From Tillandsia leiboldiana (lineage: Eukaryota; Streptophyta; Magnoliopsida; Poales; Bromeliaceae), in assembly GCA_029204045.2 (NCBI GenBank), contig CM055074.1:21141471-21205470 (forward strand): DNA of 64,000 bases, read 5' to 3'. The notes beneath the pieces are model-generated. The model saw nothing but the letters and a program-made list of their open reading frames with translations. It was not told the origin of the DNA and searched no databases. Of the stretch, positions 56,907 through 64,000 are shown piece after piece (position 1 is the stretch's first letter; every line of letters starts with the position of its first letter). The translations under genes were made by a program, and so were the position numbers.

Positions 56907-59069
56907 TGTAGTGGTCCAGGTCCCCATGCAGTCTTTCCCCGTGAATCCAATGTGTAAAACACCTGTTGATGGTGTGACTGGTCTATAGGGTAGCAAAGGG
57001 ATATCACAGATGGACCTAGTGAGGTACTTATAGCTGGTTTGGCCTTCGGCTGCATTTGCTGAATTTTAGAAAAGGTTTTGGGCCAAACAAAGGTTGGATT
57101 TGGATTCAGCGCGGAAAAACGTTTGAAAACGGCTATTTGCTTGTTTGATTCTGAGTCCGGAGGCCCAAAAAGGGACTCCCGGAAGTTTTTAGTGATATTT
57201 GGTGCATGGGGGGGACCGTGGACCACCGGCGTGCCACGTGGCGGCCCTTGATTGGCCGGTTTACAGCGCTCGGTCCACCGGGCGGCGCGGCGGGGTGCAT
57301 AGGCCCGGCGGAAGACACGTGGCAGGCGCGGGTTGGCCGGCTCCTAACGCGCGGTCCACGGAGCTTGCACGGTGGTGCATGGACCAAGCGGGGGGACACG
57401 TGTCATTACCTGGTTGGTCGGTGCACGCGGCGCAGTCCACGGAACCCAAAAGTGGGTGCGTGGATCAGGTGTACGGGACACGTGGCGGCTTGTGATTGTC
57501 AGGCTCACGAGGCGCGGCGCACGGGGGCTCGGGCGGCGCCTCCGGGCGCGTGCGTGGCAGGCGGTCAGGCGGTGCCTGCCCGCACGCGTGACCCATGACG
57601 CGGGTGGGCACGTGGCGCCCGGCTATTCGCGGGCGCCACCTACCCGTTTGACCGGGCGGTGCCACGCGTCGGCACCAGGCGCGCCCCGCACAGCTGTTTG
57701 CTGTGCGGGACACGTGTCGGCCCAGGGAAGATTCGGGCGCGGTCGGACGGGAGGCCGTCCGACCCCCCGGCGGATTCGGGCGCCCGAAAGTTGGGCCCGA
57801 ATCCGCCAGGCCTAACTTGGCGGGCTGGGCCTATAAAGAGGCCCCCTTGGGGCACTATTTTTCCTTTTCTGGGCATTTTCTCGATGTAGAGCCTTCTGAG
57901 TTTTTCTTCACCTCACAAATCAGCATCCACCTGAGGATTCCTGGGTTTTTTTTCGTGGCACGCATTTCGAGGTTTTCATTTTTCGGCGCGGCGCGACGCT
58001 CGCTCATTTGTGACCTCCTTCATCGCGTTTCGGTGCGAGGACTCCCCCGGCTTACTCCGACCACCGTTTTTGTGGATTCTTGCGCCGTTTGATTCACGAC
58101 AGGTAGGGCAACAACTTCTGTGTTTTGAGCTCCCCCGCTTTTCTAGTTTATCTTGGAGTTTTTTCGAGTTTTCTTTTGACCCTTTTTCTTGGGTGGAGTT
58201 TTGGACAGCGCCACAGTGTTTCGGAGATAACTTTGCGCTCAGGCATCGGATGGAGGCGTGCCTATAGTCGTTTTGCATCTACACATCGCAAGGAACGTCC
58301 ATGTATTTTTTTTGGATTTTTTTTAGTTTTCCCGAAGGTAAAGAAATCCCACTTTTCTGGGCGGAGTTGTACAGTTTTTGTTCTTGGAAATTCCGAGATG
58401 GTCACCTTGTGGATTTTGTAACTTGACCTACGAAGCTTGGATTGGGACGTGCAGGTACTCGTTTTGATCGGCTCGACGCGACGAACGCAACAGTATTTTT
58501 GTCGGAATTTTCGGAGTCCATCCTATAGGTGAAAACTGAGCTTCTTCTTGACTGTAATTCTGGACAGCTTGTAATTGGGGACTTGTGTGTTTATTTGTGC
58601 TTTTAGGGGATATTTTTACAGTTATCGCGGCGGACAATCTCTTTTGGGCGAGGGCACTGTTGGACTTGGATTTAGCGATCGAGGTAAGTGCTGTTGCGAA
58701 CTTCTTACTTTTGACTACCCACTAGGCTTATTGGAGTGTTTTCCATACTAGAAGGCTAATTGCACCCTATTAGCAATAATTGCATGCTTGTTATGATCAA
58801 AGGCCATTTATTTTCCTTGAGAGCATTGTACACGTGGTATAGGCAGGCATAGGCTGTTAGTACTTATGTTCTTATGCAATTATTATTATTATTATACCTG
58901 GGAATAGCATGCTCGAACAATGTAAGAACATCGATACCTGTATTTCTTTTGTATCATCTTGGGACATTTGTATGCTTGTATGGTCATCTGGATAGGCCAT
59001 CATTTATAGCTGCACTATCATATTGGAATCTGACTTAGGAGAAATCATGTTTGTTCTTGTTGGGTTATA
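56907..59069 (+). repeat. 3' LTR of element G (cut by copia-2)
   Basis: Starts TGTAGTGGTCCAGG after a GTAGGGGAGTA purine tract. It holds six CACGTG boxes and a TATAAAG box (57832-57838), then a leader similar to the LARD LTR (CGTTTTGCATCTACACATCGC against CTACAGATCGC). It is cut at 59069 by copia-2; the rest lies right of the window. Confidence 0.85.
57235..57716 (+). promoter_or_regulatory. CACGTG (G-box) array in G U3
   Basis: CACGTG at 57235, 57316, 57397, 57479, 57609 and 57711. The first four are 81, 81 and 82 bp apart. TATAAAG follows at 57832. Confidence 0.65.
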
Positions 59070-59355
59070 TGTAATAAGGATCTAAATAGGGAAAAAAACA
59101 CCTAGAGGGGGGTGAATAGGTGTAAATGTATAAACACTCAAAAATCGTTGCGATAAAAACCCAATGCGGAAATAAAAATAATACGCAAGATTTTTACGTG
59201 GAAAACTCCATCACCGGAGTAAAAAACCACGGGACCGATAACACGGCAGAAATCTACTAGAATTAAAACACGTACAAGGTGATTTACCGTACACACTTAC
59301 GACTCAACCTTTTCCATATGCTCCTAGAGGATCTTCTCCGCTCGCTCCACGACGC

Positions 59356-59535
59356 TTCTCGAATCCACGATCTGCGCCCAACGCCGAATCCACGGCGTCC
59401 AACGTCGAATCCACGACGTCCGACCGAATCCACGGTCTTCACCCAATAGCACCCTTCGAATCCACGAACGTGCCTCGCTCCGAATCCACGAGAGCGGTTG
59501 AACCTTGAATCCACAAGGACACGCGAATCCACGTG
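59356..59535 (-). other. Hairpin array with UGGAUU loops (8 units), copia-2
   Basis: AATCCA (sense TGGATT) begins at 59362, 59387, 59408, 59427, 59459, 59483, 59508 and 59526. Arms include ACGCCG/CGGCGT, ACGTCG/CGACGT, GACCG/CGGTC, TTCG/CGAA, CCTTG/CAAGG and a bulged GCTC-CG/CG-a-GAGC. The order mirrors copia-1; where copia-1 has a G-U pair (20629 unit), copia-2 has the full G-C pair. Confidence 0.82.
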
Positions 59536-59905
59536 CCGATTTTTGGGGTAAATCGTTGTTTTTGGTGGTGATGATCCGCCGAATACTTAGATCAAGGATA
59601 GATCGGAAATACCATCTAAGTATTCATTAGTTTGATTCAACTCAAGATGTGAGTATGAAAACCTAGAATCAAACTAATCAATATAGATGAAGAAACATAG
59701 AGTATTCTCTAATGATTTCCTTTCTTCTCTATATGTGGATCTAGAGCCGTAAAAGATGATATATGAAAATGACGGCTATTTAGATTTTCGGCCTCTTTTT
59801 GGATTAACCCTAGAAAAAGAGTCATAGGGTCTATTTATAGGTTAGAAACCCTAGGAAGGAGATAAGAATCAAAAACCTAACATTTCTGGAGATTTTACGG
59901 ACGGC

Positions 59906-60188
59906 GATCCGGATCGGATTAGCTGTGATCCGGATCGTCGTAACGAGTCAGGCAATTCTAGAAAAACGAAGGTTCGGGATCCGGATCGAAGTGCTTGATC
60001 CGGATCGTTCATACAGTTCACCAAACATCAACGTTCGGGATCCGGATTGCGAAGCCTGATCCGGATCGTTCAAGGAAGATGGTAAACTCAGTGTTCGGGA
60101 TCCGGATCAAGAGAGGCTACGATCCGGATTGAACTGGTGTATGAACGAACCACCTTCGGGATCCGGATCGAACAACCTGATCCGGATC
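59906..60188 (-). promoter_or_regulatory. GATCCGGATC array in copia-2 U3
   Basis: The 10-bp palindrome or a one-base variant occurs about ten times (for example 59906, 59927, 59978, 59997, 60179), all upstream of TATA on the - strand. Confidence 0.6.
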
Positions 60189-60415
60189 CTGAACATGTCC
60201 CAAGTCCAGTTTTTGATTTTTATGCAATGAAAGATTCTTCCAAGTGTTTCTACACTACAAGAAGTATTCGGATCACACAAAATCTTTAGTTAAACATACC
60301 TGATCCTTTTGAATTCTTCTTTCTTGAGATTGAGTTAAATGATCCAACTTTCTTCACCTTCAATCTTCAAGACTTGAGACTTTCACGAAACTACGCCAAC
60401 TCAAATTCCGTAACA

Positions 60416-60432
60416 ATCTCCCCCTTTGGCGG
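60416..60432 (-). promoter_or_regulatory. Polypurine tract of copia-2
   Basis: - strand CCGCCAAAGGGGGAGAT directly before the LTR start TGTTACGG; identical to copia-1. Confidence 0.92.
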
Positions 60433-61214
60433 TTTCGTGACAAAACACAGATCCACTAAAGAAAATTCAAAAAGATATTTTTGTTGCTATCACCATACAA
60501 CAAAAATTTACAATGGAGATCCAAAAATTTAAAAAACATGAGATAAACTCCTAAAACAGACTCTAGACTTAGACATCTGTACTCTCTGCACAAAGAAATC
60601 ATTCTTGACAAAAAGAGATCGTTAGATACCTCAAGAATATTTATCATACAAAATCTAGTACAGAGATAGAGTTTATCTGATCATCATGACATTTGAGAAT
60701 TCAGATATGTAAGAGGATCATAGTCAAAAACCAACATATCTTCTATGCAATCAAAAACCAAATGTCATAAAGTGTTAGTCCAACATCAACTTGTTAGTCA
60801 TATTACATGCCCAAATAGTTAGTCGAATAGTTAGTAGAGACATGCAAACAATCACAAGATAAAAACCAAAGTTGAAGTTGAAGTGATACTTACCTTGATG
60901 TATACAAAATTTTCACATCAGCATTGTTCATCATTGTACCTTGATGCAGTCATCATTGTTCATCATTGTACCTTGATGTATACAAGATCACAATTTTCAC
61001 AATATCATTGTTCAAGTTCTCTAAACTCTCTCCCCCTTTTTGTCACAAACAAAGCCAAAATTACCAAAAATTGAAGGAGAGTTAAAAATTTCAAAGAAAA
61101 TGTTCCGAAATTTAAGAACTAGAACTAAGAGTAAGTCCTAAAAACTGAAAAACCTGCACAAGAAAAGGTTAAAAATCTAAAGTTCCTGCATAAGAGAATT
61201 GTTAGTCAGACGAT
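60433..61214 (-). other. copia-2 post-env spacer
   Basis: No gene is seen. It contains a secondary purine tract (complement CTCCCCCTTTTTGTCAC near 61031) and a short repeat in which TTGTTCATCATTGTACCTTG occurs twice (about 60925 and 60956). Sequence near 60480-60660 matches copia-1 16940-17100. Confidence 0.75.
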
Positions 61215-62006
61215 TCAGGCATCTGAATCTGAGTCAACCGAGGCGGAGTCTTCAGAGCTCGTGCAACCCAGCTTTTTCAAAATTCCTTTAAGCATTCCCG
61301 AGATCGTAGTACACTCTTGCTTCATCTGATGTATGTCCTTGGACATCTTTCTGAGTTCTAGAGCCATTTTATCTTGTTCTTGTTTTATGGAAGACTCTAG
61401 ATTTCCCTTTTGGTCAGTTCTTCTGGAAGTTGAAGAACGTTGAGTGACGATTGACGGAGCAGTCTGACCTTCATTCCGAGGAGATCGTCTTGGCAAAAAG
61501 GGTGGATTGCTTGGCACATTCTTTTTCATGGCTTGCTGCTTAAGTATTGAGGAAGACTTCAGTAGCTTCTTTTTCTTTAGGTAAACCTTATTTTCTTCAT
61601 CAATGCCTTGTTGTACTTCGTCAAGAAATGTGTCCCAATCTTCTTCGTCTTCTGATTCAGTGTCAATTTGAGAAATATTCCTTGGGTTATCTTGACATGG
61701 TTCATTTATTTCAATACCTCGAGCTCATCCAGGTCGTCGAGCAAGTCTTTTTCTTTTTAGGAAAATGGATGAAGAAGTCATTGGTGCTTTTCCTTTTTCC
61801 GCAGCAGTGAGCGGAGCCTTTTTCGTTGATGTTTCTGCATGGGCTTTCCCTTTCGATGCAACAGAGGTTTTCTGTGGCGATTCTTCAGGATGTGTTTCAT
61901 CATCTGATAACTCATCCCAGTTAACTTCATCCTTTTTAGCTCTCTTGGCAGTGTCTCTCGTATGTACCATAGCAGCAAGTAGGAAAACAATCCAAGTGAT
62001 CACCAT
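61215..62006 (-). pseudogene. copia-2 env-like ORF, short form with one nonsense codon
   Basis: A 264-codon frame from ATG 62006 to a stop at 61215, broken only by TGA at 61725-61727 where copia-1 has CGA (Arg), a CpG decay change. The N-terminus matches copia-1 (hydrophobic VITWIVFLLAAMV, then MVHTR, acidic stretch, LKRKRLARR) and so does the C-terminus (Lys/Gln-rich coiled-coil-like region, CTSSEDSASVDSDSDA). The ~230-residue central domain of copia-1 is absent. Two in-frame Met codons (62006, 61970) are possible starts. Function is unknown. Confidence 0.82.
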
Positions 62007-62034
62007 TGCTAATGGTTTCTTGAGAAAAGAAATC

Positions 62035-62418
62035 CTGTGTGGAACAACTCAAGAACACATGAAAAATTGTTAATTTTCAAAAATTTGAAAAATTGTACCC
62101 AAACAATCATAATCATGTAGAGAGACTAAGAATCAAATTAGTTTTGCAAAAGGACTTTTAAAAATAGATCAATTGCATGATTTTCGAAAATCCTTATTAT
62201 ATGCCCTAAAACCGAAATTTTAGAAATCGAAGCCTAAAAATCCGTTAATCAGGAGAATACCTAGCATATAATCAAAACTGATCTACCCAGAGTTCTTATT
62301 TCAAAAGAAATTTGATCAAAAACCATCCACAAACAAGGTTAATCCAAGAAATTCATCACGTTTGAGGAGGAAAAGAGAAAAACGGTGAAAAACCGAGATT
62401 TTGATCAATAAAACTTAC
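62035..62418 (-). other. Predicted intron in copia-2 env-like leader
   Basis: - strand donor GTAAGT (62418-62413) after CTCCAA and acceptor CCACACAG ending at 62035, 28 bases before the ATG. 384 bp against 383 bp in copia-1. Confidence 0.5.
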
Positions 62419-62534
62419 TTGGAGTTGAAGAACTTGAGTTTGAAAGCTTCCAGGAAGGATGAAATCTAGAGAGAGAGGCTCTGGAAACTTTGGAACAAAA
62501 GATTGGAGTAAAAGAAATCAAAACCCTTTTGTTC

Positions 62535-62702
62535 TTTATAAAACCTAGCCGCGATCCGGATCAGTTCATGACTGCGATCCGGATCGGCTGCCCGCAGTGA
62601 GAAACTGCGTTCGGGATCCGGATCGGCAGGTCCAATCCGGATCGTCAGCCCGCAGAAGAAAACCTGCGTTCGGGATCCGGATCATCTTGCCCGATCCGGA
62701 TC
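62535..62702 (-). promoter_or_regulatory. Candidate internal promoter of copia-2 env-like ORF
   Basis: Six GATCCGGATC or one-off copies (62553, 62576, 62615, 62634, 62674, 62693) followed on the - strand by GGTTTTATAAAG (TATA at about 62535-62543). A CT-rich leader and the predicted intron follow. Confidence 0.55.
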
Positions 62703-63642
62703 GGCTCCAACTTTTTCTTTAGAAAATTTCAGAGAAATTCAAGAAAAACCAGAAAAAGATTGTAAGCACAAATGTGTATCAACTTTAAACAAAAATCATC
62801 GTTTCATACAACAAGAATTAGATTATGCCAAATCTATCAATAATATCCAAAAATGAAACGAAAATTTACAAAAATTAAATCCCTTAAAGTTGAACACCTT
62901 CAATTACATCTAACTTGATCTTATGAGTAATGCCTTTATCAAATCATCAATTCAGTAAAAAAAATGAAATACAAAGATCAATAGATGTTTGAAATCCCAA
63001 ATATAGTAAATAATGTATCTAGACAATCTGTTGAAGAGAGTGGCTCTTTGAGCATCTTTCTTTAAAAACCCACCTTATACCAACCTTGAAATTTGACGAA
63101 GTCAAGTATTTCAACATGCATTTTACTTAATCAAAATTTGAACAACCATGCTTGGTATACATGTGGTAGCTGCACACAATACTTGGACGACCGAGGTGGT
63201 AGCTCTTTCCTCCATGTGGTGGTAGTTTTCACACTCCTCATTGGGATGTAACTCTTTCCACATCTTTTGAGCATTTTACCTTTTCTATGACTCCCCCTCA
63301 ATTGGCTATCAATTATTTAAGATATAAAGTATTCAACCAAATATTGATCTCGATTTCATACTCGACTAAGCAGTCAAATAAGATAATGACTATACCAAGA
63401 GATCATTGAGAGAGAGAAATTGACTTTGATCACTTAGAAGATGATTTAATTAACATAAATGATCATTGCAACAGTGAAATATTATGATGGCAAAAGCATA
63501 ATAAATTTCTAAATGTGCGAAAAGATGCAATTAAAGTCAATTATGATCTATGCTCAATTAATGTCCTATGTACAAACATAGATAATGAACAAAACAAAAA
63601 CAAATACAAAACCTATCCTAAGCAAAGGTTTCAAAAAGAAGT
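62703..63642 (-). other. copia-2 post-pol spacer with conserved blocks
   Basis: No gene is seen. Blocks at about 63035-63095 (GTGGCTCTTTGAGCATC) and 63155-63262 (GGACGACCGAGGTGGTAGC) match copia-1 and the gag-only element. A purine tract (complement CTCCCCCTCAATTG, about 63293) follows. Confidence 0.65.
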
Positions 63643-63999
63643 TTATTTCAAGGAAAGCATTCCAATTGCTTTTCGTAAATGAATAAAACGTTTTTGATCC
63701 AAAGGTTTTGTTAGAATGTCAGCTAATTGATCCTCAGTTGAAATATATGAAAGTTGAAGAGTATTTGATTCAACTAGCTCTCTAAGAAAATGATATCTAA
63801 GTTCAATATGTTTTGTTCTAGAGTGCAACGCAGGGTTTTTTGAAATGTTAATTGCACTTGTGTTGTCACAAAGAATTGTTACCGAAGATGCTGAAATGCG
63901 GAAGTCGCTCAATACGCTTTTCATCCAAATGAGTTGAGTTGAGCAACTTCCAGCTGAAATGTATTCCGCTTCGGCAGTCGAGAGTGCTATGCAATTCTG
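63643..63999 (-). CDS. pol: copia-2 pol, RNase H C-terminus (partial)
   Basis: An open frame from the window edge to the stop after MLSLK, with STAEAEYIS, IWMKSVLSDFRIS, LCDNTSAINISKNPALHS, RTKHIELRYHFLRE and STEDQLADILTKPLD. The RNase H domain removes RNA from the RNA-DNA hybrid. This segment is intact, with CAA (Gln) where copia-1 has a stop. The gene continues beyond the right edge. Confidence 0.93.
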   Translation of the reverse strand, partial: QNCIALSTAEAEYISAGSCSTQLIWMKSVLSDFRISASSVTILCDNTSAINISKNPALHSRTKHIELRYHFLRELVESNTLQLSYISTEDQLADILTKPLDQKRFIHLRKAIGMLSLK

Positions 64000-64000
64000 C

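Larger units (their letters stand above)
59070..60415 (-). repeat. 3' LTR of copia-2
   Basis: 1346 bp, - strand TGTTACGG...TTATTACA. About ten GATCCGGATC or one-off copies lie in U3 (59906-60188), a TATA box (complement TATTTATA, 59832-59839) follows, then the eight-unit hairpin array (59356-59535). Confidence 0.93.
59070..64000 (-). mobile_element. SIRE-like Ty1/copia element copia-2 (runs off right edge)
   Basis: On the - strand: pol end (63999-63643), spacer, internal promoter-like array, leader intron, env-like ORF, spacer, PPT and 3' LTR. It is inserted in the G LTR; the left flanking pentamer is TTATA (59065-59069). Organisation is the same as copia-1, but pol is open here and the env-like ORF is shorter. 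Confidence 0.9.

Overview
The window is plant nuclear DNA made almost wholly of nested LTR retrotransposons. I found no host gene, rRNA or tRNA gene, and no bacterial-type operon. The evidence for a plant is: primer-binding sites matching the 3' end of plant initiator tRNA-Met (TGGTATCAGAGC), Ty1/copia pol of the SIRE/Maximus type with an extra env-like ORF, and Ty3/gypsy Tekay/Del-type chromovirus remnants with a chromodomain. Very long gypsy LTRs (2.5-5 kb) suggest a large, repeat-rich angiosperm genome; I cannot name the species.

Layout. (1) 1-5287: 3' end and 5.1-kb LTR of a gypsy-type element (H), inserted in the pol gene of a SIRE-like copia element. (2) 5288-20946: that copia element (copia-1, + strand): pol with two lesions, a conserved spacer, an apparent internal promoter and leader intron, an env-like ORF, PPT and 3' LTR. 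Its env-like ORF is split by a complete gag-only copia derivative (10061-16129, - strand, TSD AGTCT). Its 3' LTR is split by a gypsy-type solo LTR (17300-19813, TSD TTCTT). (3) 20947-55194: a decayed gypsy element (F). Its 3' LTR (22838-24691 and 53384-55194) is split by a 28.7-kb complex, 24692-53378, built from two nearly identical non-coding LARD-like units and flanked by one TSD, GGGTG. In the middle of the complex lie an assembly gap (36279-36378) and another non-coding gypsy element (E, - strand, 36379-42557). (4) 55195-59069: gypsy LTR debris, a broken integrase/chromodomain gene and its LTR (G). (5) 59070-64000: a second SIRE-like copia element (copia-2, - strand), with 3' LTR, a shorter env-like ORF and the end of pol, running off the right edge.

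Three signals go beyond routine annotation. First, the copia LTRs carry, downstream of TATA, arrays of 5-8 small hairpins whose stems differ but whose loop is almost always UGGAUU in the sense strand. They occur in both SIRE-like elements and in the gag-only derivative, and I infer an RNA signal, perhaps for packaging. Second, the env-like ORF in both SIRE-like copies is preceded by the same type of GATCCGGATC array found in the LTR U3, a TATA-like box and a 383/384-nt intron-like segment with matching GTAAGT and AG ends, which looks like a separate transcription unit. Third, the LARD complex has one outer TSD, and LTR A pairs with D while B pairs with C at four diagnostic sites. This fits an LTR-int-LTR-int-LTR array rather than two independent insertions, but the gap and poor sequence beside it leave the middle unresolved.

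The copia parts may work together in trans: the gag-only element retains PBS, PPT, LTR hairpins and the post-pol blocks but lacks pol and env, so it would depend on a SIRE-like partner. The LARD units keep PBS and PPT but no open frame, so they too would need proteins from related gypsy elements.
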